Shown: one piece after another, positions 1 to 12,221 of the stretch
Layout of the letters: every line of letters begins with the position of its first letter
Numbering within the stretch: position 1 is the stretch's first letter
Source of the DNA: DATAZK01 sp963731205
GTDB taxonomy: Bacteria; Actinomycetota; Actinomycetes; Frankiales; Frankiaceae
Assembly: GCA_963731205.1 (NCBI GenBank)
Contig: CAVSUJ010000002.1
Span: 1,922,001-1,986,000 of the forward strand
Length of the DNA stretch: 64,000 bases
Direction: 5' to 3'
Translations under genes and position numbers: made by a program
Notes under the pieces: model-generated
Databases searched by the model: none
Seen by the model: only the letters and a program-made list of their open reading frames with translations
Told to the model about the DNA's origin: nothing

Positions 1-797
1 GTGGTGGCGAGGGCCTGGTTGGCCGGTAGGCGCAACGCCGGTGAGGCGAACAGCAGCGTGCGCTCTTGGCGCAGCATGGTCACGACCGACGAGGCCGTGG
101 CGGCGTTTCTGGAGGCGGTCGGCAGGCTGCTGGAGACGGCGCCCTGCCAGCTGCGCTCGGCGGCCAGGATGGTGGCGGGAGCGGCATCGGCGGCCAGCAG
201 CCGGTGGCTGAGCACGGTGAATTCGCTGCTGGCGAGGCGGATGTCAGGGCTCTGCTGCACGGCCTGGGCTCCCGCGGCGGTCGACGGGTGGCTGCTGCCC
301 CGGGTGACCTGCGGGATGACGGCGATGGCCACCGCGAGTGCCGCGGCGCCGGCAAGGGCGCTGGCCAGCCGGTGGCGCGGGCGCCGGTAGGCCTGCTCGG
401 ACACTCGCGTATCCGCGTCGACAGGCTGCTCTGCGCCGGCGCCGGCGCCGGCGACGGTGACGGGCACCTTCCGCGGGAAAGGAGACGGGACCGACTCGCG
501 CCGGCGCACGCCTGCCCGCAGCTCGGCGAGCTCGCCGCGCGCTCCGGCGATGACGTCGGCGGCGATGTCAGCCCGGCCGTCCTCCAGCGCGCCGGCGGCA
601 GCACTCAAATCGGCGGAGACGGCGAGGCGCACCTGCGAGAGGCTGTGCAGGAGGGCCTGGATCTGGGCCGCTTCGTTTGCACTCAACCCGTTGATCGAGG
701 GGTCGCCGGCGGCGGCGCCGCGCTCCGGCTGGTTCGCCGCCGCAGCCGCGTCACCATTACCGGTAGCCGCGCGTGACCCGCCTTTGGACCACCGCAC
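1..797 (-). CDS. Membrane-anchored protein of unknown function (C-terminus outside window)
   Basis: An uninterrupted minus-strand frame runs off the left edge, giving 265 complete codons and no stop. The GTG start at 797 is preceded by AGGAG at a good distance. The first ~140 residues are Ala-rich and look cytosolic, with a helical stretch around residues 40-100. One membrane segment follows at about residues 144-164 (ASALAGAAALAVAIAV core), then an exported Ala/Ser-rich tail. This topology (cytosolic N-terminus, single helix, external domain) resembles some anti-sigma factors, but I see no zinc-binding HxxxCxxC motif, so I do not assign a function. It is divergent from the F420:NADP reductase gene, and the two share the ~80-bp region 798-877. 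Confidence 0.6.
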   Translation of the reverse strand, partial: MRWSKGGSRAATGNGDAAAAANQPERGAAAGDPSINGLSANEAAQIQALLHSLSQVRLAVSADLSAAAGALEDGRADIAADVIAGARGELAELRAGVRRRESVPSPFPRKVPVTVAGAGAGAEQPVDADTRVSEQAYRRPRHRLASALAGAAALAVAIAVIPQVTRGSSHPSTAAGAQAVQQSPDIRLASSEFTVLSHRLLAADAAPATILAAERSWQGAVSSSLPTASRNAATASSVVTMLRQERTLLFASPALRLPANQALAT

Positions 798-877
798 ACC
801 GTCTCCTGAACAAGCATCCATCAGTCGTCGTCTATGGCATTCGCTACCAAGGCCCGGCTTCCTGCAACGATGCAAGG

Positions 878-1603
878 ATGCCTTCGACTCACGACACGTC
901 ATCGCCGCCTTTCCCAGCTTCCGCAGGCGCCAATCCACCTGCCGATCTCGCAGAGTTCGGCACCGTCGCCGTCCTTGGCGGCACCGGACCGCAAGGGCGT
1001 GGGCTCGCCCGCCGCTTTGCCGCGGCCGGCGTTCCGGTGGTGATCGGCTCGCGCGACGCAGGTCGCGCAGGTCAGGCGGCGGAGCCCATGGCCGCCAGCG
1101 GACTTCCCGTGACGGGCGCCGACAACGCCGGGGCGGCGTCGGCGGGCAACATCGTCATCGTCGCCGTCCCTTACGAAGGGCACGAAGACTTGCTGAAGTC
1201 ACTGGCCGCCGAGCTCGCGGGCAAGGTCGTCGTCGACTGCGTCAACCCGCTGGGTTTCGACAAGCAGGGCGCGTACCAGCTCGAGGTCCCGGAGGGCAGC
1301 GCTGCGCAGCAGGCGGCCGCTGTCCTGCCGGAGAGCACGGTTGTGGCCGCATTTCACCACGTCAGCGCCGTGCTGCTGGAAGACGAGTCGGTCGAGCGGG
1401 TCGAGACCGACGTCCTGGTGCTGGGGGAGGATCGGGAGGCGACCGACCTCATCGGCCGCCTCGCCGATCTCGTCCCGGGTATGCGTGGGGTGTACGCCGG
1501 CCGGCTGCGCAACGCGGGCCAGATCGAGGCGTTCACGGCCAACCTGATCTCCGTCAACCGGCGCTACAAGGCGCACGCCGGGATCCGGATCACCGATGTC
1601 TGA
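878..1603 (+). CDS. npdG: NADPH-dependent F420 reductase (F420H2:NADP oxidoreductase)
   Basis: Moves hydride between coenzyme F420 and NADP in the cytosol, linking the F420 pool to NADPH. The protein is 241 aa from the ATG at 878. A longer frame back to 773 would run into the divergent gene's start and adds no recognisable sequence. A Rossmann glycine motif GGTGPQG lies at residues 34-40, followed by VVIGSR, the usual NADP-phosphate contact. VVDCVNPLGFD and the closing NAGQIEAFTANLISVNRRYK are typical of this family. An N-terminal ~27-residue Pro/Ala-rich stretch precedes the fold. Two F420-dependent LLM-type oxidoreductases occur elsewhere in the window, which fits F420 use by this organism. 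It converges on panB with only 19 bp between stops. Confidence 0.87.
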   Translation: MPSTHDTSSPPFPASAGANPPADLAEFGTVAVLGGTGPQGRGLARRFAAAGVPVVIGSRDAGRAGQAAEPMAASGLPVTGADNAGAASAGNIVIVAVPYEGHEDLLKSLAAELAGKVVVDCVNPLGFDKQGAYQLEVPEGSAAQQAAAVLPESTVVAAFHHVSAVLLEDESVERVETDVLVLGEDREATDLIGRLADLVPGMRGVYAGRLRNAGQIEAFTANLISVNRRYKAHAGIRITDV

Positions 1604-1622
1604 CCTGCGGACTGAAAGCGCG

Positions 1623-2528
1623 CTACGTGTACGAGTGCTCGGGCCCGGGATAGCGGCCAGTGCGCACGTCTTCGGCGTAGGCGGCTGCCGCAGCGGACAG
1701 CGTGCCGCGTAGGTCCGCGTAGCGCTTCACGAAGCGGGGTCCGGGGCCGGCGTTGAAGCCGGCCATGTCGGTCCACACCAGGACCTGCGCGTCGCACCCG
1801 GCGCCGGCCCCGATCCCGATCGTGGGGATGGTCAGCTCGCGTGACACCCGTTGCGCCAACGTGGCCGGTACGAGTTCGAGCACGACGGCGAACGCTCCCG
1901 CCCGCTGCAGTGCGAGGGCGTCGGCAAGCACTTGCTCGCCGGCGTCTTCGCCGCGTCCCTGCACCCGAAATCCGCCGATGCCGTGCACGCTCTGCGGGGT
2001 CAGCCCGATGTGGCCCATCACGGCCATGCCGGAGCTCACCAGCAGCTCCACCTGCGGGACGACGCGGCGCCCACCCTCGAGCTTGACCGCGTGGGCGCCG
2101 CCCTCCTTGATCAACCGCAACGCGGAGGTGAACGCCTGCTCCGGTGACGCCTGGTAGGAGCCGAACGGGAGATCCCCGACGACCATTGCCCGCTTCGACG
2201 CACCGACGACGGCGCGCGTGAGCGGCAGCAACTCATCGAGCTGGACCGGCACGGTCGTCTCGTAGCCGAGGACGTTGTTGCCGGCGGAGTCGCCGACCAG
2301 CAGCACCGGAATGCCGGCCTCGTCGAAGATCTGGGCGCTGAGCATGTCGTAGGAGGTCAGCATCCCCCAGCGCTCGCCGCGCTCCTTGGCTGCCTGCAGG
2401 TCGCGCACCGTCACCCGCCGGGATCGCACCCCTCCGTAGAGGGTGGGCTCGGATGTGGCAGCGGCTCCCGATGCGGCGGGCTCCGGGGCCTGCGGCGGAT
2501 CCGTGCGTTGGCTAGCAGCTTCGCTCAT
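1623..2528 (-). CDS. panB: 3-methyl-2-oxobutanoate hydroxymethyltransferase
   Basis: First committed step of pantothenate/CoA synthesis: 5,10-methylene-THF plus 2-oxoisovalerate gives ketopantoate. The protein is 301 aa from the ATG at 2528, with GAAAGGG just upstream. A frame extension to 2585 is judged non-coding. After a ~35-residue disordered Ala/Pro leader comes the (beta/alpha)8 barrel, with LTSYDMLSAQIFDEAG, LLVGDSAGNNVLGY (Mg-binding Asp), VVGDLPFGSYQ, AVKLEGG, MGHIGLTPQSV and TIGIGAGAGCDAQVLVW, all signature PanB segments. panC and panD are not adjacent in this window. Confidence 0.95.
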   Translation of the reverse strand: MSEAASQRTDPPQAPEPAASGAAATSEPTLYGGVRSRRVTVRDLQAAKERGERWGMLTSYDMLSAQIFDEAGIPVLLVGDSAGNNVLGYETTVPVQLDELLPLTRAVVGASKRAMVVGDLPFGSYQASPEQAFTSALRLIKEGGAHAVKLEGGRRVVPQVELLVSSGMAVMGHIGLTPQSVHGIGGFRVQGRGEDAGEQVLADALALQRAGAFAVVLELVPATLAQRVSRELTIPTIGIGAGAGCDAQVLVWTDMAGFNAGPGPRFVKRYADLRGTLSAAAAAYAEDVRTGRYPGPEHSYT

Positions 2529-2639
2529 GGTGCACCCTTTCCAACCGTCCAGGCACCCGGCAGGTGTCCCGGCGATAACGGGCATGCTTCCACCAAATGG
2601 GCGGATCGATGCCGCGGATGAGCGGAAGGGCGCTGCCTA

Positions 2640-2936
2640 CTAGAGCTTGTGGCAGGCGGGGCAGGCGGCGCCGCCCTCGATGGGACGCAGCGCGCAGCAG
2701 CCCGGATGCGGGCACTGGATGAAATCGCTGAGACCGTCGACCGCGTCGATGAGCGGCAGATCGGGCCGGGTGCGACGCAGCTGGCCCGGCTGAAGCGACG
2801 GCGGGCGCGGCACCCGGGACGGGCGCGACGGCGCCGGACGGTTGACCACCCGCGCGACCGGCGCGGGCAGGCTCAAGCGCACCAGGCGACGCCCGGCGAC
2901 CCGACGGACAGAATCCAGCAACACCACGTCGTGCAT
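2640..2936 (-). CDS. Small zinc-ribbon-like protein
   Basis: A 98-aa basic, Arg/Pro-rich protein whose C-terminus carries two Cys pairs, CPHPGC and CPACHKL, separated by 14 residues. This is the spacing expected of a zinc ribbon. The rest has no recognisable domain. It lies upstream of panB in the same direction (about 110 bp apart) and is divergent from the MDR oxidoreductase gene. The cysteine pattern is the main reason for calling it real rather than a shadow frame. The start is uncertain (ATG at 2936 chosen) and no strong ribosome binding site is seen. Function unknown. Confidence 0.5.
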   Translation of the reverse strand: MHDVVLLDSVRRVAGRRLVRLSLPAPVARVVNRPAPSRPSRVPRPPSLQPGQLRRTRPDLPLIDAVDGLSDFIQCPHPGCCALRPIEGGAACPACHKL

Positions 2937-3010
2937 CGGAACACGATGCGGCGCTCGGGTCGTGGCGACACGCCGCGCGGGTCGTTCCAGCCGTCTCGTA
3001 GGGTCATAGC

Positions 3011-3979
3011 GTGCTTGCTGCCTACGCCTCGGCCATCAACCCCGACGACCCGCTCGCGGGGCTGAAGGTCGAGCAGATCGCCGACCCCGACGTACCCGAC
3101 GGGTGGGAGCTCGTCACTGTGCGCGCCGCCGCCCTGAACCATCACGACCTGTGGTCGCTGAAGGGTGTGGGGCTTTCGGCGGACCTGCTGCCCATGGTGC
3201 TCGGCTGCGATGCGGCCGGAGTCAGCAGTGACGGCACCGAGGTGGTCGTCCACGCCGTCATCGGCGACCCCGCAGCGGGCGGCGGCGATGAGACGCTCGA
3301 CCCGAAACGCTCGTTGCTTTCGGAGAAGCACCCGGGTGCGCTCGCGGAGCAGGTGGCTGTGCCGCGACGCAATCTCGTCCCCAAGCCGGCCGATCTCTCC
3401 TTCGAGGAAGCTGCCTGCCTTCCGACCGCCTACCTCACCGCGTACCGCATGCTCGTGACGCGCTCCGGTCTGCAGGGTCCGGGCACCGTGCTCGTGCAGG
3501 GTGCCGGCGGCGGGGTCGCGACGGCACTGATTTTGCTGGGCAAGGCCCTCGGCCACACGGTGTTTGCGACGAGCCGCGATGAGGGCAAGCGCGCGAAGGC
3601 CGAAAGCCTTGGCGCTGATGGGGTTTTCGAGCCCGGCGCGCGGCTCCCCGTCCGGGTGGATGCCGTCATGGAGACCGTCGGAGAGGCCACCTGGGCGCAT
3701 TCGCTGAAGTCGCTACGCCCGGGCGGCACCCTCGTCGTCTGCGGCGCCACCAGCGGGCCCAACCCGCCGGCAGATCTGAACCGGGTGTTCTTCCTTCAGC
3801 TGTCGGTCGTCGGCTCGACCATGGGGACGCGCGACGAACTGGCCGGGCTGCTGAAGCTGCTGGCAGACACCGGCGTTCGCCCGCTGATCCATGACGTGCG
3901 GCCGCTTGCCGATGCGCGTGACTCGTTCGCCGCCCTTTCCGGCGGCGACGTGTTCGGCAAGCTGGTGCTGACGACCTGA
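3011..3979 (+). CDS. Zinc-type alcohol dehydrogenase-like / quinone oxidoreductase (MDR family)
   Basis: A medium-chain dehydrogenase/reductase of 322 aa starting at GTG 3011. The N-terminal GroES-like domain includes AALNHHDLWSLKG, and the cofactor-binding domain has the glycine motif QGAGGGVATALILLG near residues 163-177 followed by VFATSRDEGKRAKAESLGAD. The family reduces quinones, enones or aldehydes with NADPH. The catalytic-zinc ligand position reads NHHD rather than Cys, and the four-cysteine structural zinc lobe is absent (residues ~97-112). It is therefore most likely a zinc-independent quinone/enoyl reductase-like enzyme. Its substrate is unknown. Confidence 0.85.
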   Translation: MLAAYASAINPDDPLAGLKVEQIADPDVPDGWELVTVRAAALNHHDLWSLKGVGLSADLLPMVLGCDAAGVSSDGTEVVVHAVIGDPAAGGGDETLDPKRSLLSEKHPGALAEQVAVPRRNLVPKPADLSFEEAACLPTAYLTAYRMLVTRSGLQGPGTVLVQGAGGGVATALILLGKALGHTVFATSRDEGKRAKAESLGADGVFEPGARLPVRVDAVMETVGEATWAHSLKSLRPGGTLVVCGATSGPNPPADLNRVFFLQLSVVGSTMGTRDELAGLLKLLADTGVRPLIHDVRPLADARDSFAALSGGDVFGKLVLTT

Positions 3980-3986
3980 GCCGAAG

Positions 3987-4373
3987 CTAGGCCTTCTTCA
4001 GCAGCGCCGAGAGGGCAAGCAGCACACCACCGAAGCCGAGCCCGGCCACGGCAGCCGCCGCGAACGTCACGAATTTCAGCGACCCGGGATAGCCGTCGAT
4101 CCCGAACGCAAAGAAACCGCCGATGACGCCGATCGCCGCGACGACATACGCGAGGATCTGCAGGATCGGCGCGAGCCCGGCGGGCGTGGAAAGCGGATTA
4201 CCACCACTGCTCGGGCTGGGAGCACCGGCCCCGTAGGGAGAGCCCTGGCCCGGATAGCCGCCGTAACCGGGCTGTCCCGGCGGAGGTCCCGGCTGCTGGT
4301 AGCCGCCCTGTGGGTAGCCGCCCGGCTGCCCGGGCTGACCTGGTTGACCGGGTTGGTAGGGCTGCTGGCTCAC
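3987..4373 (-). CDS. Small membrane protein with Gly/Pro/Gln-rich cytosolic tail
   Basis: A 128-aa protein from the GTG at 4373, with a strong GAGGAGG ribosome binding site. The first ~60 residues are low-complexity, built from QPGQPGQPGGYPQGGY-like repeats. Two hydrophobic helices follow (about residues 67-90 and 98-122), the first rich in Ala/Val/Gly, and the protein ends with a KK-type positive tail. Proteins of this shape are common in actinobacteria and have no agreed function. It ends 7 bp from the convergent MDR gene and starts divergently from the alpha/beta hydrolase. Confidence 0.75.
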   Translation of the reverse strand: MSQQPYQPGQPGQPGQPGGYPQGGYQQPGPPPGQPGYGGYPGQGSPYGAGAPSPSSGGNPLSTPAGLAPILQILAYVVAAIGVIGGFFAFGIDGYPGSLKFVTFAAAAVAGLGFGGVLLALSALLKKA

Positions 4374-4420
4374 GGTTCCTCCTCGGTGGTGTGCAGCAAG
4401 TGAACCAGCCTCGCCCGCAA

Positions 4421-5389
4421 ATGTGCGTTAGCCGCGCCTTTGACGAGAACTACGCTGAGGCCGTCCTGCCAGCGCAACCTTCGGTTCCTGAGGGGGTCCT
4501 TGCCATCGACGAGTTCGAGCTGCTGTCGGAAAACGCGGAGGAGCTCGGGTTCACCGGGCCGCTGCCGCCGCGCCGCAGGCTGACGACCGACGTGTCCGGC
4601 GGCCGGCAGGTCAGCGCCATCCAGTGGGGAGAGGGCCCGGCGCCGTTGGTGTTCTTGCACGGCGGCGGGCAGAACGCCCACACCTTCGATTCGGTGCTGC
4701 TCGCTCTCGGGCGCCCGGCTCTCGCGATCGACCTGCCGGGTCACGGGCATTCCGACTGGCGGGACGACCACGACTACTCGGGGCAGGCCAACGCCGAAGC
4801 CGTCGCCGCCGTCATCAAACGCGAGGCGGCGACGCCGATCAGGCTCGTCGGGATGTCGCTGGGTGGGCTCACGGCGATCAGCATCGCCGCCCGTTTCCCG
4901 GAGCTGGTGAGCAAGCTGCTGCTCATAGACGTGACGCCCGAGTCCGCCCTCCGCTACGCCGATCTGACGCCGGCGCAGCGCGGATCGGTCGCGCTCGTCG
5001 CCGGGCCGCAGGCGTATGAGAGCTTCGACGCGATGGTCGATGCCACGGTCGCCGCCTCCCCAACGCGAAGCAGGGCATCGCTTCGCCGGGGAGTGCTGCA
5101 CAACGCGACGGCTCTCCCCGACGGGCGTTGGACCTGGCGATACGACCGGGAGCGCAAAGCCGATCCAAAGGCTGCTGACACGTCTGTCGGCTGGGCCGAG
5201 CTGTCCTCCAGCGATGTGCCCGTCACCCTCGTACGCGGGGGACTGTCGGGCTTCGTCGCGGACGACGACGTCGCCGAGATGCTCCGGCGCAAGCCCGACG
5301 TGGCGGTACACGTGGTCGAGGGCGCGGGGCATTCAGTGCAGAGCGACCGTCCGCGAGAACTCGTGGAGATCCTTCGCGACTGGGTGTAG
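4421..5389 (+). CDS. Alpha/beta hydrolase
   Basis: A 322-aa alpha/beta hydrolase-fold enzyme. The oxyanion-hole motif HGGGQN is at residues 80-85, DLPGHGHSDW follows, the nucleophile elbow GMSLGG places Ser at ~146, the acidic member is probably in LLIDVTPE, and the His is in GAGHSV near the end. It is probably a cytosolic esterase, or an epoxide hydrolase-like enzyme of unknown substrate. The ATG at 4421 is a compromise: no good ribosome binding site is visible and an in-frame GTG lies at 4391. The ~45-residue N-terminal extension before the fold is unusual, so a later start is possible. Confidence 0.8.
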   Translation: MCVSRAFDENYAEAVLPAQPSVPEGVLAIDEFELLSENAEELGFTGPLPPRRRLTTDVSGGRQVSAIQWGEGPAPLVFLHGGGQNAHTFDSVLLALGRPALAIDLPGHGHSDWRDDHDYSGQANAEAVAAVIKREAATPIRLVGMSLGGLTAISIAARFPELVSKLLLIDVTPESALRYADLTPAQRGSVALVAGPQAYESFDAMVDATVAASPTRSRASLRRGVLHNATALPDGRWTWRYDRERKADPKAADTSVGWAELSSSDVPVTLVRGGLSGFVADDDVAEMLRRKPDVAVHVVEGAGHSVQSDRPRELVEILRDWV

Positions 5390-5447
5390 CGGCCGTTGCG
5401 GCGCCGCAAAAACGCCCGTATTCATTGGGCTTTCGCTGCCTCGACGG

Positions 5448-5624
5448 CTACTCGTCGAGCTCGTCGTCCCGCGCGAGCCAGGTGGCCAACCGGTCCACGG
5501 CCGTCTCGAACTGAGGGTTCTCGTCGACGAAGATGCGCAACTGCTCAGCGAGCCATTCGAGCGAGACGGTCTCGCCGCCGCGCCGCTGCGCGAGTTCCTC
5601 GATCCCGCGGTCGGTGAAGTACAC
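5448..5624 (-). CDS. DUF6104 family small protein
   Basis: A 58-aa acidic protein from the GTG at 5624. It begins MYFTDRGIEELAQRRGGE and ends in WLARDDELDE, which matches my recollection of the short DUF6104 proteins found next to kgd in many actinobacteria. It starts 9 bp after the kgd stop on the same strand, so it is probably co-transcribed and perhaps translationally coupled, since I see no clear separate ribosome binding site. No catalytic motif or membrane segment is present. The function is unknown, but linkage to kgd suggests a connection with 2-oxoglutarate metabolism. Confidence 0.72.
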   Translation of the reverse strand: MYFTDRGIEELAQRRGGETVSLEWLAEQLRIFVDENPQFETAVDRLATWLARDDELDE

Positions 5625-5633
5625 GAGGTGACG

Positions 5634-9354
<3,721 letters not shown>

Positions 9355-9416
9355 GGGCGATTTCGCCTCTTCCCTGCTTGTTCGCGGACGTGCTTTTCCA
9401 GGTTACCGCCGAGTTC

Positions 9417-9440
9417 ATTACCGGCCTCGATGCTGGTAAT
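9417..9440. repeat. Inverted repeat in the kgd / protease intergenic region
   Basis: ATTACCGGC and GCTGGTAAT form a 9-bp inverted repeat with one mismatch around a 6-base spacer. It lies between the divergent start of kgd (9354) and the secreted protease (9560). It could be a regulator's operator; there is no direct evidence for which gene it serves. Confidence 0.3.
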
Positions 9441-9559
9441 CGGCTCTGGGCGGAAGACTTCAAACCGGCCTCCAAAATGCCGATAAGTGTGCGAATCGGA
9501 TCTTGACCCCCGATTGAGACGATCTACCGCGCCCCCAGGGGGACGCGTCTGGAGGACCT

Positions 9560-11740
9560 GTGCGTCGAACGCTGCTGTTCGCGACCACCCTGCTCATCGC
9601 GACAGTCGGGGCAGGTGGGAACGCCTGGGCAGCAGTGTCGCCGGCTTCTCCAGCCGCACCGGTGATGGCCAAGACGATGGAGGCGAAGACCTCCGTGCGG
9701 GTCGTGGCCGGCCACGAGTCGATCATCCCCGGAAAGAAGCAGATCCTGCGGCTCGACCCTGGAGCGGTACCGCAGGCCAAGTCCCTGGCGCAGCCGAAGA
9801 TCGCGCAGCCGCTGCTCACCACGCCGACCGCGAAGATCAACGTCACGTACATCGGCTTTCCCGCAGCGGCACGGACCGCCTTCCAGGCCGCGGTCAACAT
9901 CTGGCAGACGCAGATCCACAGCACGGTGCCGATCGACGTCAGTGCTGACTGGTCGAACCTGACTGCCCTCTACGGCGACGACAGCATCCTCGGCGCCGCC
10001 AGTCCCACGGACTACGTGGTGAACTTCCCCCACGCCCCGCAGCAAAATGTCGCCTATCCCATCGCGCTGGCCAATGCGATCGCCGGTTCCGACCAGCTGC
10101 CCGCGAACATCTGTGACTCCGACCCGAGCTACCCCAACGGGAGCGGCGCCGAGATCACCGCGTCGTTCAACAGCCAGCAAAGCGCCTGGTACTTCGGCAC
10201 CGACGGCCATCCGGGTGGCGGACAGGTCGACCTGGAGAGCGTCGTCCTGCATGAGCTGGGCCACGGGCTGGGTTTCATCGGCAGCTACGACGTCCCGGAC
10301 GTCAACGGGACCGGCGTCGGTGACCTCTCACTCGACGGCCAGACCCCGACCGTCTTCGACACGTTCGTGGCAGACGGCTCCGGCCAACCGCTGGACACGA
10401 CTTATGCGAGCGGGTCGACAGCCCTGGGCAACGCGCTCCGGGGTCAGGACGGCGGCCTCGAGTGGATTGGCACCGCCGGTGACACTGCCGCCGGCGGGCA
10501 CCCGCTGCTCTACGCACCCAACCCGTTCCAGGAGGGCAGCAGTTACTCGCACCTCGATGAGTCGAGCTACCCGGCTGGAAACGCCAACGCGCTGATGACG
10601 CCCGGCCTGCACTTCGGTGAGGTCACCCACCAGGTCGGCCCGATCGTGAGCGGCATGTTCCAGGACATGGGCTGGCCGACGACTGGGGCGCCGTCCACCG
10701 CCGTCGGTGACTACCACGTCGCCGCGCCGATGCGTCTGGCCAGCTCTCGCACGGTGACGAACGCGGCGCCGCTGAACGTCAAGGTGACCGGGGTCGACGG
10801 GGTGCCGACCTCCGGTGTCACCTCGGTCGTCGTGAACGTGGCGGTGCAGTCACCGACCAAAGCCGGCTACTGGGCGGCGCTTCCCGGCTGCTCCGGCGCC
10901 GGGCTGCCCGACAGCCAGAACTTCCTTGCCAACCAGACCAGGACGTCGTTGAGCGTGCTGCCAGTCGACGACAACGGAAACATCCAGATCTCGCTGGCTG
11001 CTGTGCCGGCGGCGGCCATGTCGGGGATCGTCAGCGTCGACCTGGTCGGCTGGTACGCCCCGAACGGCGTCAGCTATCACCAGCTCGCGAGCGTGCAGCG
11101 GGCGTATTCGGGTACCGCGACGACCGCCCCGGTCGACGTCAAGATGCTCGGTGTCGCCGGCATCCCGACGAGCGGGGTTTCGGCCGTGGTCATGTCGGCG
11201 AGCGTCATGTCCGGCGGAGGCCACGGGGTCCTGGTCGTCGGTCCGGGTGGGGTGACGTCGATCGTGCCGACGCTCTCCTACGACTCGGGTGAGCTGACCT
11301 CGAACACCGCCATCATCCCGCTCGGGACGGGCGCCGGCGCCGGCAAGATCCGGGTGCGCACGACCGCCGGGGCGGCGATCGTCGGGCTCAACGTGGTCGG
11401 CTGGTACGGGCCGTCGACCGTTGGTGGCCAGGCGTTCCACTCCGCCGGCCCGATGCATGTGCCGCTGGCTCCGGCCGGGCAGAACGCCACCATCGGCGGC
11501 TTCCCGGACAGCACTCCGATCATGATCGACGTGCACCTCTCGCACCCGACCGTCGCCGGTTGGTTCGGCGCGGGACCGGGCGGCAGCACGGTGACCCTAG
11601 CGGCGCAGGAGTTCAAAGCTCAGCAGCCGACATCGGGTACCACGATCGTCATGACCGACGCCCTTGGGCGCATCACGCTGCATCTGTCAGGCGGCACCGC
11701 GACGTACTACATCGACTTCCAGGGGTGGTTCAGCCCGTAA
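9560..11740 (+). CDS. Secreted zinc metalloprotease with three C-terminal beta-domain repeats
   Basis: A 726-aa protein from the GTG at 9560, with GGAGG just upstream. A signal peptide covers about residues 1-24 (LLFATTLLIATVGAG core, cleavage near AWA-A). The catalytic domain spans roughly residues 90-375, with HELGHGLGF at 231-239 (two zinc His and the catalytic Glu) and NALMTPGLHF further on, resembling a Met-turn. The third zinc ligand is not obvious: the metzincin position 11 is Gly. The C-terminal half holds three related ~110-residue beta-rich units (about residues 395-497, 510-620 and 625-726). Units 1 and 2 share a VKxxGVxGxPTSGV pattern, and each unit ends in a GWY/GWF motif. The protein is probably extracellular and degradative. 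Confidence 0.82.
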   Translation: MRRTLLFATTLLIATVGAGGNAWAAVSPASPAAPVMAKTMEAKTSVRVVAGHESIIPGKKQILRLDPGAVPQAKSLAQPKIAQPLLTTPTAKINVTYIGFPAAARTAFQAAVNIWQTQIHSTVPIDVSADWSNLTALYGDDSILGAASPTDYVVNFPHAPQQNVAYPIALANAIAGSDQLPANICDSDPSYPNGSGAEITASFNSQQSAWYFGTDGHPGGGQVDLESVVLHELGHGLGFIGSYDVPDVNGTGVGDLSLDGQTPTVFDTFVADGSGQPLDTTYASGSTALGNALRGQDGGLEWIGTAGDTAAGGHPLLYAPNPFQEGSSYSHLDESSYPAGNANALMTPGLHFGEVTHQVGPIVSGMFQDMGWPTTGAPSTAVGDYHVAAPMRLASSRTVTNAAPLNVKVTGVDGVPTSGVTSVVVNVAVQSPTKAGYWAALPGCSGAGLPDSQNFLANQTRTSLSVLPVDDNGNIQISLAAVPAAAMSGIVSVDLVGWYAPNGVSYHQLASVQRAYSGTATTAPVDVKMLGVAGIPTSGVSAVVMSASVMSGGGHGVLVVGPGGVTSIVPTLSYDSGELTSNTAIIPLGTGAGAGKIRVRTTAGAAIVGLNVVGWYGPSTVGGQAFHSAGPMHVPLAPAGQNATIGGFPDSTPIMIDVHLSHPTVAGWFGAGPGGSTVTLAAQEFKAQQPTSGTTIVMTDALGRITLHLSGGTATYYIDFQGWFSP

Positions 11741-11758
11741 ACGGCAGGACAACGCGCT

Positions 11759-12160
11759 TCAGCGGTCGGCCAGCCGCCGTACGAAGCGCAGCCCTGACCA
11801 GGTCTCGTCGACGGCGCACACCTTGACGTCGACGAGCCCTGCGTCGAGCCCGATGGCCCGCACCTGAGTTTCGGTCAGGTCGCGCTGCAGCCCGGACGCC
11901 TTCTTCGGCCAGCAGACCCACAGGCCGCCGGCGACCGTCAGCCGCTGCGCGTGTGAAGAGAATGAGCGCAGCAGCTCCGCCTGGGTGACGGCGAAGAGCA
12001 GGATCGTGTCGTAGGGATCCTGCGTCGCCCTGCGCTGCGAGACGACGCCTTCGGGCAGGTCAGGGACAGAAAAGCCAGCCGGGGCATGCGCGAGCAGCAG
12101 CCGGGAATGCGGCTTGATCCCGAGCTTTTGCGCGAGCGGCGCAGCGGAGTATCCGGCCAT
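11759..12160 (-). CDS. DUF3052 family protein
   Basis: A 133-aa soluble protein starting at ATG 12160 (MAGYSAAPLAQKLGIKPHSRL). It has the DUF3052 hallmarks: an N-terminal SxxPLxxKLGIK motif, an internal YDTILLFAVTQAEL segment, GGLWVCWPKKAS, and a final DVKVCAVDETWSGLRFVRR. The family is widespread in actinobacteria and has no established activity. It converges on the secreted protease gene with 18 bp between stops, and is divergent from the NlpC/P60 lipoprotein gene, whose start lies only 61 bp away. Confidence 0.85.
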   Translation of the reverse strand: MAGYSAAPLAQKLGIKPHSRLLLAHAPAGFSVPDLPEGVVSQRRATQDPYDTILLFAVTQAELLRSFSSHAQRLTVAGGLWVCWPKKASGLQRDLTETQVRAIGLDAGLVDVKVCAVDETWSGLRFVRRLADR

Positions 12161-12221
12161 CCAGACCAGTTTTCACTACTCCTTTGTCAAGATGCCGATG
12201 TCCCGGGCCGAAACCACATGC

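Noticed and set aside
457..1653. A 398-codon Arg-rich plus-strand frame across the left-edge genes
   Set aside because: It crosses a divergent gene start and the F420 reductase gene in a wrong frame, and its composition is typical of a shadow frame.
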